The notes under the pieces were generated by a model. The model saw only the letters and a list, made by a program, of their open reading frames with translations. It was not told where the DNA came from and did not search any database. A stretch of DNA of 64,000 nucleotides, from the NCBI RefSeq assembly GCF_012911925.1, contig NZ_JAAXKY010000001.1, positions 124,001 to 188,000 of the forward strand, read 5' to 3'. Shown here in pieces: positions 1-8,654 of this stretch. The first letter of the stretch is position 1. Each line of letters opens with the position of its first letter. The position numbers were made by a program, and so were the translations under genes. This DNA comes from Pseudonocardia xinjiangensis. GTDB lineage: Bacteria; Actinomycetota; Actinomycetes; Mycobacteriales; Pseudonocardiaceae.

Positions 1-366
1 GTCGAGATCCCCGCCGACCGGATCGACGACCACCCGTCGACCTTCTCCGGGGGCATGCGGCAGCGGCTGCAGATCGCCCGCAACCTGGTGGTCTCACCGC
101 GGCTGGTGTTCATGGACGAGCCGACCAGCGGCCTGGACGTGTCGGTGCAGGCGCGCCTGCTCGACCTGATCCGCAGCCTGGTCTCCGACCTCGGCCTCGC
201 GGTCGTCGTCGTCACCCACGACCTCGCCGTCGCGCGGCTCATCTCGCACCGCACGCTCGTCATGAAGGACGGCCGCGTCATCGAGTCCGGTCTCACCGAT
301 CGCGTGCTCGACGATCCGCACGCCGCGTACACGCAGCTGCTCGTCTCCTCGGTCCTGCAAGGGTGA
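1..366 (+). CDS. phnK: Phosphonate C-P lyase ATP-binding subunit PhnK, 5'-truncated by the window edge
   Basis: Only the last 121 codons are in the window; the reading frame is open from base 1. Visible are the ABC signature [14 protein letters not shown], Walker B with D-loop ([14 protein letters not shown]) and the H-switch ([13 protein letters not shown]). This is the nucleotide-binding half typical of PhnK, the ABC-like protein that docks on the C-P lyase core and takes part in alkylphosphonate breakdown rather than transport. Walker A is upstream of the window. The stop overlaps the GTG start of the next gene by 4 bp, so the genes are translationally coupled. The identity rests on the neighbours phnL, phnM and phnN; on sequence alone it could be any Opp/Dpp-type ATPase. 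Confidence 0.88.
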   Translation, partial: VEIPADRIDDHPSTFSGGMRQRLQIARNLVVSPRLVFMDEPTSGLDVSVQARLLDLIRSLVSDLGLAVVVVTHDLAVARLISHRTLVMKDGRVIESGLTDRVLDDPHAAYTQLLVSSVLQG

Positions 367-1094
367 TCCGCCACATGAACCGACAGACGCCGATCCTGGC
401 CGTCTCCGCGATCGACAAGACCTTCACCATGCACCTGCAGGGCGGGCAGCGGCTCGCCGTGCTCGAGCGCCTCGAGTTCGAGGTGTTCCCCGGCGAATGC
501 GTCGTCCTCGGCGGCCCCTCGGGTGCCGGCAAGAGCACGATCCTCAAGCTGGTCTACGGCAACTACGCCGCCGACCGTGGCCGGATCGTGCTCGGCGCGG
601 GCACGGGCGCGGTCGACATCGCCGCCGCGGACCCGCGGTCCGTGCTCGCGGCCCGGCGCCACACCATGGGCTACGTCAGCCAGTTCTTGCGTTGCGTACC
701 CCGGGTCCCCGCGCTGCAGGTCGTCGCCGAGCCGCTCGTCGAGCGCGGCGTCGCACCCGACGAGGCGCGCGAGCGCGCCGCGGACTTGCTGACGCGCCTG
801 TCGATACCGCCGCGCCTGTGGTCACTGCCCCCGGCGACGTTCTCGGGCGGCGAGCAACAGCGCGTCAACATCGCCCGCGGCTTCCTGCCCGAGCTTCCGC
901 TGCTGCTCCTCGACGAGCCCACGGCGTCGCTCGACGCCCGCAACCGGGACGCCGTGATCGAGCTGATCCGAGAGAAGCGCAGCCGGGGCGTCGGCATGCT
1001 CGGCATCTTCCACGACGTGCAGGTCCGCACCGCCGTCGCCGATCGGGTCCTCGATGTCGAGGCCTTGGCGCCAGGCGCCGGGGCCGCAGCATGA
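363..1094 (+). CDS. phnL: Phosphonate C-P lyase system protein PhnL (ABC-type ATPase)
   Basis: Encodes 243 residues, normal for PhnL. Walker A is [10 protein letters not shown] at about residues 50-59, the signature [14 protein letters not shown] at about 161-174, and Walker [14 protein letters not shown] follows. PhnL is a C-P lyase pathway component needed with PhnG-PhnI to attach methylphosphonate to the ribose of ATP. I chose the GTG at 363 because it overlaps the phnK stop (GTGA); an in-frame ATG at 375 would drop only four residues. The stop overlaps the next start in an ATGA. Membrane-permease genes do not adjoin it, which supports a catabolic rather than a transport role. Confidence 0.92.
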   Translation: MIRHMNRQTPILAVSAIDKTFTMHLQGGQRLAVLERLEFEVFPGECVVLGGPSGAGKSTILKLVYGNYAADRGRIVLGAGTGAVDIAAADPRSVLAARRHTMGYVSQFLRCVPRVPALQVVAEPLVERGVAPDEARERAADLLTRLSIPPRLWSLPPATFSGGEQQRVNIARGFLPELPLLLLDEPTASLDARNRDAVIELIREKRSRGVGMLGIFHDVQVRTAVADRVLDVEALAPGAGAAA

Positions 1095-1849
1095 CGGCCC
1101 GGTTCGCGATCTACGCCGCACCCGGCACCGGGTCGGCCGACGCCGCCGCGGTCCGCCTGCGCGAGCAGGCGGAGTCCTGGCTCGGCCGCCGCATGGACGG
1201 GACCCGCCCGGATCCCCGGCTGCCGAGCGGCTGGACACGCGCGGCCGTCGACGAGATCACCGTCAACGCCCGGCGCTACGGTTTCCACGGCACCCTCAAG
1301 GCCCCGTTCCGGCTGGCCGAAGGCCGCTCGGTCGAGCAGCTGGAGCAGGATCTCGAACGGTTCGCCCGGACGGGCCGCCCCATCGCACTCCCGCAACTGC
1401 GCCTGCATCGCATGGACGGCTTCTTCGCCCTGGTGCCGGGCGCCGACGCACCGGAGCTGCACGAGCTCGCCGCGGCACTCGTGACCGGATTCGACGCCTA
1501 CCGCGCGCCCGCCACGGCGACCGAGATCGCCCGCCGCAACCCCGACGCGCTGACCCCGCGGCGGCGCCGGATGCTCGAGACCTGGGGGTATCCGTACGTG
1601 CTCGACGAGTTCCGCTTCCACCTGACGCTCACCGACCGGATCCCGCCCGACCGGCACGGCCAGGTGCACGACGCGCTGGCCGCCTGGTTCGCCGACTGCC
1701 TCGGCCGGACGATCGCCGTGGACGCGCTCACCCTCTGCACCCAGCCCACGCCGGGCGCGCCGTTCCGGCTGCACTCGGTGCACCCGCTTCGACGCCCTGC
1801 CGACCGTCCCCGCGCCTGCGCCGCGGCCGCCCACGAAGGAACCCGATGA
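1091..1849 (+). CDS. 2H-type phosphoesterase of the phosphonate operon (DUF1045 family)
   Basis: Encodes 252 residues. It carries the two HxTL-type motifs of the 2H phosphodiesterase superfamily: GFHGTLKAPF near residues 65-74 and FHLTLT in the last third, with an acidic and arginine-rich linker between. Members of DUF1045 sit inside phn operons of many non-enteric bacteria, usually where the metallo-hydrolase PhnP is missing. The inferred role is opening of the ribose 1,2-cyclic phosphate made by C-P bond cleavage, giving ribose 1,5-bisphosphate for PhnN. phnP is not seen in this window. Start ATG overlaps the phnL stop, and its own stop overlaps phnM, so it is embedded in the operon. The family assignment is firm; the substrate is inferred from context. 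Confidence 0.87.
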   Translation: MTARFAIYAAPGTGSADAAAVRLREQAESWLGRRMDGTRPDPRLPSGWTRAAVDEITVNARRYGFHGTLKAPFRLAEGRSVEQLEQDLERFARTGRPIALPQLRLHRMDGFFALVPGADAPELHELAAALVTGFDAYRAPATATEIARRNPDALTPRRRRMLETWGYPYVLDEFRFHLTLTDRIPPDRHGQVHDALAAWFADCLGRTIAVDALTLCTQPTPGAPFRLHSVHPLRRPADRPRACAAAAHEGTR

Positions 1850-3012
1850 GTCGCGAGACCGTCCTCGGCAACGCCCGCATCGTCCTGGACGACGAGATCC
1901 TGCACGGGTCCGTCCACATCCGCGACGGCGAGATCGCCGACATCACGGCCGGCCCGGCCGCAGGCGAGGACCTCGACGGTGATCTGCTGATCCCCGGCCT
2001 CGTCGAGCTGCACACCGACCACCTCGAATCACACGCCCGGCCCCGCCCCGGCACCCGGTGGGACGCGGTGCCCGCCGTGCTCGCCCACGACGTGCAGCTC
2101 AGCGGCGCAGGCGTGACAACCGTGTTCGACGCCGTCCGGATCGGCACGCTGGAGGGCCGCGACGACGAGACCACGTTCGCCCGCTCCCTCGCCGCCGGGA
2201 TCGAGCAGGCCCAGCAGGCCGGGATCACCCGCGTCGAGCACTTCATCCACCTGCGCTGCGAGGTCTCCGCCCCCTCCGTCGTCGCCGAGTTCGAGGCCTT
2301 CGACGACGTCTCGTCCCTGCGCCTCGCCTCGCTCATGGACCACACCCCCGGACAGCGCCAGTACGCCGACGTCGAGGCCTACCGGCGCTACATGCTCGGC
2401 AAGGGCCGGTTGCCGGCGGACGCGATCGAGGAGTTCATCGCCCAGCTCAAGGAGATCGCGCTCGAGCACTCAGTGCCGAACCGGAAGGCGATCGCCGGGC
2501 TCGCCGCGGACCGCGGGATCGCGCTCGCCACCCACGACGACGCCACCGTGGAGCACGTCGAGGAGGCCGCGTCGTTCGGCGTGCGGATCTCCGAGTTCCC
2601 CACCACCGAGGTCGCGGCGCGCGCCGCCCGCGAGCGCGACCAGCTCGTCGTCATGGGCGCACCGAACATCGTCCGCGGCGGCAGCCAGTCCGGCAACGTC
2701 GCCGCAGCCGCGCTGCTCGACCTGGGCCTGCTCGACATCCTGTCGTCGGACTACGTGCCGTCCAGCCCGCTGCAGGCGATCGTGCAGCTCGACGCCGACG
2801 GCCGTTGTCCGCTGGTGGAGGGGGTCCGGCTGGTCAGCGGCAATCCGGCCCGCGCCGTCGGGCTCGACGAGCGCGGCGTGATCGCCGTCGGCAAGCGCGC
2901 CGACCTGGTGCGGGTGCACCCCCACGCGCTCCCGGCAACACCGCGTCATCCGCGCGGGCACGTGGTGCCGGTCGTGCGCGCCGTCTACCGGCAGGGGGTG
3001 CGGGTGTCGTGA
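1846..3012 (+). CDS. phnM: Alpha-D-ribose 1-methylphosphonate 5-triphosphate diphosphatase PhnM
   Basis: Encodes 388 residues of the amidohydrolase superfamily, full length for PhnM. The metal-site motif [10 protein letters not shown] follows the opening beta-sandwich. Further metal-site segments are [10 protein letters not shown] and [12 protein letters not shown], and the C-terminal [10 protein letters not shown] holds the conserved Asp. PhnM removes pyrophosphate from the ribose-methylphosphonate triphosphate made by PhnGHIL, giving the substrate for the radical enzyme PhnJ. The gene starts at an ATG overlapping the 2H phosphoesterase stop and ends overlapping the GTG of phnN. Nothing suggests damage. 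Confidence 0.95.
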   Translation: MSRETVLGNARIVLDDEILHGSVHIRDGEIADITAGPAAGEDLDGDLLIPGLVELHTDHLESHARPRPGTRWDAVPAVLAHDVQLSGAGVTTVFDAVRIGTLEGRDDETTFARSLAAGIEQAQQAGITRVEHFIHLRCEVSAPSVVAEFEAFDDVSSLRLASLMDHTPGQRQYADVEAYRRYMLGKGRLPADAIEEFIAQLKEIALEHSVPNRKAIAGLAADRGIALATHDDATVEHVEEAASFGVRISEFPTTEVAARAARERDQLVVMGAPNIVRGGSQSGNVAAAALLDLGLLDILSSDYVPSSPLQAIVQLDADGRCPLVEGVRLVSGNPARAVGLDERGVIAVGKRADLVRVHPHALPATPRHPRGHVVPVVRAVYRQGVRVS

Positions 3013-3590
3013 CCGCGCGAATCGGACCAGGCGCCTTCGTGGCGGTCGTCGGCGCGAGCGGCGTCGGCAAGGACGCACTGATCAGCGGGGCGCGCGCGCA
3101 CTGCGGGCGCGCTGTGCACTTCCCGCGGCGCGTGATCACACGGCCGCCCGGGCCCGGCGAGGACTTCGACTCCCTGAGCGAGGCCGCTTTCCTCGACGCC
3201 GAGGAGCGCGGCGACTTCGCGGTGTCCTGGCGGGCGCACGGTCTCGCGTACGGCATTCCGGTCTGGGTGGACGAGCCGGTCCGCGCAGGCGAGGTCGTCG
3301 TCGCGAACGTCTCCCGCGGAGCCGTCAGCGCGCTCGAGGAACGTTACGACCACGTCGTGGTCGTCCGGGTCACGGTGTCCGACGCCGTACGCGCCGCGCG
3401 ACTGCGAGCCCGCTGCCGGGAGTCGGTCGACGCCATCGCGCGGCGGCTGGCCCGGGTGGACCCGGCGCCGGAGCGCGTCGCCGACCACGAGATCCGCAAC
3501 GACGCCACCGTGGCCGAGGGCAGCGCCCAGCTGCTCGCGATCGTCACGGCGGCGCTCGCCACGACCGGCCGATCGGGAGAGCGGGTGTGA
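3009..3590 (+). CDS. phnN: Ribose 1,5-bisphosphate phosphokinase PhnN
   Basis: Encodes 193 residues with a P-loop near the N-terminus ([12 protein letters not shown]) and the guanylate-kinase-like segment [17 protein letters not shown]. PhnN phosphorylates ribose 1,5-bisphosphate to 5-phosphoribosyl diphosphate, returning the C-P lyase product to nucleotide metabolism. It starts at a GTG whose last two bases are part of the phnM TGA (GTGA overlap), and its stop overlaps the next gene in the same way. Length and motif order match the family. Confidence 0.94.
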   Translation: MTARIGPGAFVAVVGASGVGKDALISGARAHCGRAVHFPRRVITRPPGPGEDFDSLSEAAFLDAEERGDFAVSWRAHGLAYGIPVWVDEPVRAGEVVVANVSRGAVSALEERYDHVVVVRVTVSDAVRAARLRARCRESVDAIARRLARVDPAPERVADHEIRNDATVAEGSAQLLAIVTAALATTGRSGERV

Positions 3591-4207
3591 GCGCGCAACG
3601 CCTCTCGGAGCAGCCCGTGATCGGGCCGGACGTGAGCATGAGCGACAGCGTCCTCGGCCGCTACACCGAGATCGGTGCGGGAACCCGGCTCTCGAACGTC
3701 GTCATCGGCGACTACAGCTACTGCGACCGGCTTTGCGATTTCGCCAACACCACCGTCGGGAGGTTCTCGAACATCGCGAGCTTCGTGCGGATCGGGGCGA
3801 CCGACCACCCCCTGGACCGCGCGAGCCTGCACCACTTCCTGTACCGCAGCGCCAAGTACTGGGACGACGCCGAGGACGACGCCGAGTGGTTCCAGCGGCG
3901 CCGCGCGCGCCGGACCGTGATCGGTCACGACACCTGGATCGGCCACGGGGCACAGGTCAAGCCGGCGGTGACGGTCGGGGACGGCGCGGTGATCGCGTCC
4001 GGGGCGATCGTGACCACGGACGTCCCCGCCTACGCGATCGTGGCGGGTGTGCCCGCGAGGGTGCTGCGCTACCGGCAGCCGCCGGAGATCGCCGAGCGCC
4101 TGCGGGACCTCGCGTGGTGGGACTGGGACCACCGGACGCTACGGGCCCGCCTGGCGGACTTCCGCAGGCTCACCGCCGAGGAGTTCCTCGACCGCTACGG
4201 GGACTGA
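3587..4207 (+). CDS. Hexapeptide-repeat acyltransferase-like protein of the phosphonate operon
   Basis: Encodes 206 residues made largely of left-handed beta-helix hexapeptide repeats (for example [20 protein letters not shown], then [20 protein letters not shown]), with the xenobiotic/chloramphenicol-acetyltransferase-type loop [12 protein letters not shown] recognised subfamily of such transferases occurs only in phn operons and is thought to acylate an aminoalkylphosphonate, in analogy to PhnO; the substrate is not established. GTG start overlaps the phnN stop. It is the last gene of this + strand operon, followed by a 94-bp gap before the convergent phnE stop. Confidence 0.85.
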   Translation: MSAQRLSEQPVIGPDVSMSDSVLGRYTEIGAGTRLSNVVIGDYSYCDRLCDFANTTVGRFSNIASFVRIGATDHPLDRASLHHFLYRSAKYWDDAEDDAEWFQRRRARRTVIGHDTWIGHGAQVKPAVTVGDGAVIASGAIVTTDVPAYAIVAGVPARVLRYRQPPEIAERLRDLAWWDWDHRTLRARLADFRRLTAEEFLDRYGD

Positions 4208-4301
4208 CCGGGTCGGCAGCGCGTGGCGTCGTCGAACTCCGCCGATCTCGGGGTGCGGTCGGGCGACCGTCCCGTCGGGGTGCGGCGACGCCACCGACCG
4301 G

Positions 4302-6035
4302 TCAGCGGAACACCCGGCGCATCCACGCCGCGATGCCCTCGACGACGAGCACGGTGCCGAACACCATGATCACGAGCGTGGTCACCTGGCCATGCAGCGT
4401 CAGCACGGTCGAGGCGTTGGTGAGGTAGAAACCGACGCCGCTGCCGCCGACGATGCCGAGGACCGTCGCCGCCCGGATGTTCGTGTCGACGAGGTAGAGC
4501 GAGTTGCCGATCAGCGACGGCAGGCCCCGCGGCCACGTCGCGGCGAGATAGCGCTGGCTCCGCGTGGCGCCCGCGGCGCTCAGCGCGCGTTCCGGGCCGG
4601 GGGGAAGCTCCTCGAACGAGTCCGCGACCAGCTTGCCGAGCAGTCCGACGCCGCCGAAGGCGAGTGCGACCACGCCGGCCTGGTTGCCGAGGCCGGTCAC
4701 CATGATCAGGAAAATCGCCAGTACGAGCTCCGGTACCCCCCGGAAGATCACCAGGATGGTGCGGAAGGTGGTGCGGACGGCGTTGTTCGGCGCGACGTTG
4801 CGAGCGGCGAGCGAACCGACGAGCAGTGACAGGACGAGGGACAGCACGGCGGATGCGAAAGCGACCTCGACCGTCACGAGCAGGGCCTGGGCGAACTCGT
4901 CGAGGCTGTGGCTGCCGAAGTTCGGCGGCCAGAAGCTCTGCAACGTCGGCACGACGTAGTTCCAGCTGATCTGCCCGAAGTCGACGTCTGCCATCCAGTA
5001 ACCGGCGACGACGATCGCGACGGCGGTCCACGCCCAGCTCAGGTTGCGCACGCGAGCCCGGGTCCAGGGGCGACGCAGAGCCGCTTCGACGCCGAGGGCA
5101 GCCACGTGGCCGCCGGGCGGCTGCCCGCGGACGGGCGGGCGCTTCCCGGCCGCCCGCAGGATCCGGCCGCCGAGGCCGTTGCCCACGGCGTCGACGCCGA
5201 GCAGGTTGCTGCGGATCATCGAGGAGATGATCTCGAGCACCACGCAGAGCACGAAGATCACAGCGGCAATGCCGAGGCCGCGCCCGTAGCCCTCGGGGAA
5301 CTGCGCGAAGGCCACCTTCATCGCGTAGCCGAGGCCGCCGACCCCGGCGTAGCCGAGAATGGCCGAACCGCGCAGGTTGATGTCGAAGCGGTGCAGCACC
5401 GTGGCGATCCACGACGGCAGCACCTGTGGGAACACCGCCGACCAGAACTCCTGCGCCTTCGAGCCGCCCGCGGCACGTACGGCGAGCTGCGGACCGTGGT
5501 CGATCTGCTCGATGGCGTCGGCGAAGAGCTTCGAGATCATCCCGATGGAGTGGATCCCGATGGCCAGGATCCCGGGGAGCGAGCTGCCGAGTGCGAAGGC
5601 CAGCGAGAACGCCAGCGCCAGCACCACGTCGGGCACGGCGCGGGTGATGACCCCGATCGCCCGACCGAGGACGCGCAGCCAGCCTGCCGGTGTCGTGTTT
5701 GCCGCGGAGACGTAGGAGACCGGGATCGAGATGAGTGCGGCGACAACGGTGCCGAGGATGACGATGCCGAGCGTCAGCCCGATCAGGTACGCCAGATCGG
5801 GCGGCGCGGGGAGGCTGACGGGGTCCATCAGGCTGAACACCTTGACCGCGTTCTGCGTGCTCGCCGCCACGTTCGACCAGGAGAAGTCCAGCGTCGTCAG
5901 TGAATAGACCCCGAAGGCGAGCATGAACAGGACGGCGCTGCAGCCCGCGATCCTGCTCGTGGGGATCCGAGGACGCCGGAGGCTCGCCGCGGTGTCGGCC
6001 TCGGGCGGGCGGCTCGTCGTTCTCGCCGCGGTCAC
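4302..6035 (-). CDS. phnE: Phosphonate ABC transporter permease, two PhnE domains in one chain
   Basis: Encodes 577 residues, about twice a single PhnE. Two homologous binding-protein-dependent permease modules lie in tandem. Each carries an EAA-type loop: the first in the region LAVRAAGGSKAQEFWSAVFP, the second near LSAAGATRSQRYLAATWP. The linker between them is hydrophilic and Arg/Pro-rich. The start is a GTG at 6035 whose GTGA overlaps the phnC stop; no better start exists upstream because that would run into phnC. It forms the membrane channel for phosphonate import with PhnC and PhnD. A fused PhnE1-PhnE2 chain is known in some bacteria, but the two-gene form is commoner. Confidence 0.92.
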   Translation of the reverse strand: MTAARTTSRPPEADTAASLRRPRIPTSRIAGCSAVLFMLAFGVYSLTTLDFSWSNVAASTQNAVKVFSLMDPVSLPAPPDLAYLIGLTLGIVILGTVVAALISIPVSYVSAANTTPAGWLRVLGRAIGVITRAVPDVVLALAFSLAFALGSSLPGILAIGIHSIGMISKLFADAIEQIDHGPQLAVRAAGGSKAQEFWSAVFPQVLPSWIATVLHRFDINLRGSAILGYAGVGGLGYAMKVAFAQFPEGYGRGLGIAAVIFVLCVVLEIISSMIRSNLLGVDAVGNGLGGRILRAAGKRPPVRGQPPGGHVAALGVEAALRRPWTRARVRNLSWAWTAVAIVVAGYWMADVDFGQISWNYVVPTLQSFWPPNFGSHSLDEFAQALLVTVEVAFASAVLSLVLSLLVGSLAARNVAPNNAVRTTFRTILVIFRGVPELVLAIFLIMVTGLGNQAGVVALAFGGVGLLGKLVADSFEELPPGPERALSAAGATRSQRYLAATWPRGLPSLIGNSLYLVDTNIRAATVLGIVGGSGVGFYLTNASTVLTLHGQVTTLVIMVFGTVLVVEGIAAWMRRVFR

Positions 6036-6892
6036 CGCCGCCCGCCCCGGGCCGCCGTCCCTACGGAGACGCCGTCGCCGACGTCGATGGCCCCCAGCTC
6101 GGTCTCGATCGCCGTCAGCTCGGCGGTGGACGCGGCGACGCGCCCGTAGATCTCCATCACCTCCGCCCTGCCCAGACCGTCGGTGGTGGTGTCGAGCACG
6201 ACTTCGCCGTGGCGCAGACCGACGATCCGGTCGCCCCAGCCGAGCGCCAGGTCCACCTGGTGGAGGCTGCACACGACGGTCAGGCCGTCGTCGGCGGCGA
6301 TCTCCCGGATGAGCCGCATGACCTGGTCGCTCGACTCCGGGTCGAGGCTCGCGACAGGCTCGTCGGCCAGCAGGATGCGCGGATCCTGCATCAGCGCTCG
6401 CGCGATCGCGACCCGCTGTTGCTCGCCACCCGAGAGCTGATCGGCACGCTGGTAGGTCTTCTCGAGCAGGCCGACCCGTTCCAGATGCGTGATCGCGAGG
6501 AGCTTGAGGGAGCGGGGATAGGCCCACAGTCCCAGGCGCGGTCCGCGTAGGCGGGACAGTGCGCCGGTCAACACGTTCTCCAGGACCGTCAGCGACGGCA
6601 CCAGCTCGAACCGCTGGAAGATCATGCCGACCCGGCCGCGCAGGGCGCGCAGTGCCGCGGGTCTCAGCGTGGCGACGTCCTCGCCGAGGACCTCGACCAC
6701 ACCCGCGGACGGGCGCTCCAGCCCGTCGAGGTGGCGGAGCAGCGTCGACTTGCCCGACCCGGAACGGCCGAGCAGCACGACGACCTCGCCCTGCTCCACC
6801 GTCAGGTCGACGGCGCGGAGGGCTCTCGTGGAGCCGAAGTCCTTCGTGACCCGGGACACCGAGATGATGGGGGTGGGCTTCGGGCTGCTCAT
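6032..6892 (-). CDS. phnC: Phosphonate ABC transporter ATP-binding protein PhnC
   Basis: Encodes 286 residues. Walker A LLGRSGSGKSTLLRHLDGL lies near residues 37-55, signature [19 protein letters not shown] and Walker B ILLADEPVASLDP follow, with the H-switch CSLHQVDLA. It energises import of phosphonates through PhnE and PhnD. ATG start, with its stop overlapping the phnE GTG by 4 bp. The gap to phnD is 37 bp, so phnD-phnC-phnE form one operon read on the minus strand, convergent with the catabolic genes. The C-terminal tail of about 40 residues after the family core is longer than in E. coli. Confidence 0.94.
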   Translation of the reverse strand: MSSPKPTPIISVSRVTKDFGSTRALRAVDLTVEQGEVVVLLGRSGSGKSTLLRHLDGLERPSAGVVEVLGEDVATLRPAALRALRGRVGMIFQRFELVPSLTVLENVLTGALSRLRGPRLGLWAYPRSLKLLAITHLERVGLLEKTYQRADQLSGGEQQRVAIARALMQDPRILLADEPVASLDPESSDQVMRLIREIAADDGLTVVCSLHQVDLALGWGDRIVGLRHGEVVLDTTTDGLGRAEVMEIYGRVAASTAELTAIETELGAIDVGDGVSVGTAARGGRR

Positions 6893-6929
6893 GACCGCGT
6901 CGGTCCGTTCCGTCGATCGGGCGCGCCGG

Positions 6930-7892
6930 CTACTTCGAGCACTTGGCCGCTGGGATGGACGTGCAGAGATCGGTGATGGACTTGTAGTACGACGCGTCCT
7001 CCTTCTGCGCGCCGAAGTACCCCTCTGTGAAGCCCTCGGTGAGGGGGACGCCGGAGGCCTTGATCGCGTCGAGCGACGCGCCCTGCAGTGCCGCGGTGAG
7101 CTTGGCCTGCGCATCTGCGGGCAGCGTCGTCGAGATCGCGAGCGGGCCGCCCGGGACGTACTCCTTGCCGATGACCGTGACCTCGCCCTTCGCGACCGCT
7201 GGGTCGACAACCGTGTCCTCGGCGAAGCCGACGTCGCACTGCTTCGAGGCCACGGTCTGCTCGGACTTGTCGTGGGCACCTGCGAAGTAGGCCGTGAAGT
7301 CGTTGAACGTCGGGTTGCCGTTCGCGTCGGTGCCCGAGCTGTTGACGTCGAGGCCGGCCTGGTGCAGCTGGTACAGGCCGAAGAGGAAGCCGGAGGTCGA
7401 GTTGGGGTCGACGAAGCAGACCTTCTTGCCCTTGGCGTCGGCGAGTGTGGTGATCGGCGAACCCGCGGGCACGATGGCCTCGGAGTAGTAGCCGGGATCC
7501 TGGACCTTCGGCGAGGTCAGCGTCGCCGCGACCGGTGTGAGCTTCGCGCCCTTGTTGACGGCCATGACGTACTGCAGGGCCCCGGAGGTGATCATGTCGA
7601 CCTTGCCCGCGACCGCGGCGGCGATCAGGGCCGTGTAGTCGGAGGTCGGGTAGTACTCGACCTTGTAGCCGGTCGTCTTGGCGATGTAGTCCTCGAGCGG
7701 TTTGTTGTTCGAGTCCGAGCCTGCCTGGTCCGGCGTGGCACCGAAGACGATCGTGCCCGCGGACTTGGCCCAGGTCCCGGAATCGGCCTGCGAGCCGGAC
7801 GGGGCGTTCCCGCCACAGGCGGTCAGCGCGCCGAGGCTGATCAGCGCGGCAGCCACAAGGGTTCCGATGCGCGTAGTGCGAGACAAGAGCAC
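6930..7892 (-). CDS. phnD: Phosphonate-binding lipoprotein PhnD
   Basis: Encodes 320 residues with a lipoprotein signal: positive n-region (LLSRTTRIG), hydrophobic core, and lipobox LGALTACGG, so the mature protein is lipid-anchored at its Cys. The mature part matches PhnD family landmarks: FGATPDQ, the segment around TSGALQYVMA, the FVDPNSTSGFL loop and the FAEDTVVDP region. It captures phosphonates outside the membrane for PhnE/PhnC. I chose the GTG at 7892 because it begins exactly at the signal peptide, with a GAAAGG-like ribosome site upstream; a longer frame to 8021 adds residues unlike a signal peptide. Confidence 0.92.
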   Translation of the reverse strand: MLLSRTTRIGTLVAAALISLGALTACGGNAPSGSQADSGTWAKSAGTIVFGATPDQAGSDSNNKPLEDYIAKTTGYKVEYYPTSDYTALIAAAVAGKVDMITSGALQYVMAVNKGAKLTPVAATLTSPKVQDPGYYSEAIVPAGSPITTLADAKGKKVCFVDPNSTSGFLFGLYQLHQAGLDVNSSGTDANGNPTFNDFTAYFAGAHDKSEQTVASKQCDVGFAEDTVVDPAVAKGEVTVIGKEYVPGGPLAISTTLPADAQAKLTAALQGASLDAIKASGVPLTEGFTEGYFGAQKEDASYYKSITDLCTSIPAAKCSK

Positions 7893-8050
7893 GGAGAAGC
7901 CTTTCGCGAGGTGTGCGAGCGGATCGGGGAGGGGACGGGCCCCCGGTGACCTGCAAAGTAGGTGTCCGACATGGCCCCTCGGCCGTTCTGCGGTAGCGGG
8001 CGAGTGACCTTGTATGAACATCTAGACAACTCGCGGTCGGGTGATCGCGG
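7893..8050 (-). promoter_or_regulatory. Upstream region of phnD with an interrupted TTGT/ACAA inverted repeat
   Basis: The leader of the phnDCE operon. It holds an inverted pair TTGTATGAAC/ATCTAGACAA at about 8011-8030. Each half contains TTGT(A/C)T, resembling the TAGAC-containing half-sites reported for GntR/HutC-type phosphonate regulators of the PhnF kind. No regulator gene is in the window. The assignment as operator is a guess from position and symmetry. Remnant IS DNA begins just beyond it, so the native promoter may be partly replaced. Confidence 0.3.
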
Positions 8051-8079
8051 CGCTGTCTTCCGGGTCACTTCGGCCGCAG

Positions 8080-8261
8080 CGACCACTCGAGCCCCACGCC
8101 CGAATCCCCCGTAGCGCGCCTGTTCGAGCTCGACGGGTGGGATGTCGCCGCAGCTTCGAACAGTCGTCGGTGGTTGAAATCGCCGCACGCCGGCCCAGGA
8201 TCCGGCGCGAGTAGGCATCGAGGACGAACGCCACGGAGACCCTCCCGGACCAGGTCGCCAC
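8080..8261 (-). pseudogene. IS3-family transposase OrfB remnant
   Basis: The minus strand reads TWSGRVSVAFVLDAYSRRIL at about 8200-8258, the conserved DDE-core segment of IS3-family OrfB. A large internal deletion follows, and the C-terminal hallmarks FNHRRLFEA and GDIPPVELEQARYGG appear in two other frames. At least one deletion and one frameshift separate the pieces, so no enzyme is possible. It marks the boundary where intact phosphonate genes give way to accessory DNA. Confidence 0.8.
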
Positions 8262-8265
8262 CGCC

Positions 8266-8523
8266 GTGCACCACGTCGCACGCAGTCAGGTCGGCGGGCT
8301 GCGGTTCCACGACCCCCACCACTCCTACCCCACCTGGCTCGTCGACGACGGCGTCCCGCCCAACATGGTGCAGCGGGTCATGGGACGCGAACGCTCGTCC
8401 ACGACGCTGGACCGCTACGCCCGGCGCACCGACAACAGCGTCCGCATCCTCCAGGCGCTCGACGACCAGGCCGACGACGAGGACCCCGACGACCCGACGG
8501 AGCCTGTCCCCGCTCCGGCCTGA
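8266..8523 (+). pseudogene. Tyrosine recombinase (phage-type integrase) C-terminal fragment, copy 1
   Basis: An 85-codon frame carries the end of a tyrosine recombinase catalytic domain: GLRFHDPHHSYPTWLVDDG, then MVQRVMGRERSSTTLDRYARR. The expected HxLRH box reads HDPHHS, so the catalytic Arg is replaced by His. The nucleophile position is the Tyr of LDRYARR. The N-terminal arm-binding and core-binding domains are absent. A second, better-preserved copy of the same fragment lies at 15955-16167. The 3' end is native here, with an acidic Asp/Pro tail ending about 97 bp from the tRNA-derived site at 8620. It is not functional as it stands. Confidence 0.85.
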
Positions 8524-8567
8524 GACTGCTGCTCCGGGAATGCTCCGAGAAGGGAGCCATCATGCGA

Positions 8568-8613
8568 AACGGCCTGGCCGGAAGCTCTGAAAAGAGCCCC
8601 TGACCAGGCCGTT
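8568..8613. terminator. Nested hairpin between integrase fragment and tRNA remnant
   Basis: Outer stem AACGGCCTGG (8568-8577) pairs with CCAGGCCGTT (8604-8613). An inner stem GCTCT/AGAGC closes on a GAAA loop. It lies just downstream of the 3' end of the minus-strand tRNA fragment and just after the integrase fragment, so it could be the original tRNA terminator, the int terminator, or part of an att region. There is no strong T-tract. Confidence 0.55.
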
Positions 8614-8619
8614 CGGCTG

Positions 8620-8654
8620 TGGGCGATACTGGGATCGAACCAGTGACCTCTTCG
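8620..8654 (-). other. 3' half of a tRNA-Val-like gene: probable att site
   Basis: The minus strand reads the 3' side of an anticodon stem (CGAAG), variable loop AGGTC, T-arm ACTGG-TTCGATC-CCAGT, and 3' acceptor strand ATCGCCC plus A. This matches the 3' half of actinobacterial tRNA-Val. Identity stops at the anticodon stem; the next bases do not form the 5' stem, D-arm or acceptor partner. A tRNA 3' half next to an integrase gene is the classic attachment-site arrangement for actinomycete integrative elements. Because the 5' half is missing, this looks like an attP-type or rearranged junction rather than a working tRNA. Confidence 0.75.

Noticed and set aside
497-1849. A long plus-strand frame starting inside phnL and reaching 1849
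   Set aside because: Only the part from 1091 matches a family (2H phosphoesterase); the first 198 codons are the out-of-frame shadow of phnL.
4204-4305. Inverted repeat CTGACCGG(G)TCGG / CCGACCGGTCAG between the convergent phn operons
   Set aside because: The arms are about 77 bp apart with no compact stem, so it is not convincing as a terminator.
4195-5412. Long Arg/Pro-rich frame opposite or beside phnE
   Set aside because: Low-complexity shadow of the GC-rich phnE gene with no ribosome site or recognisable domain.
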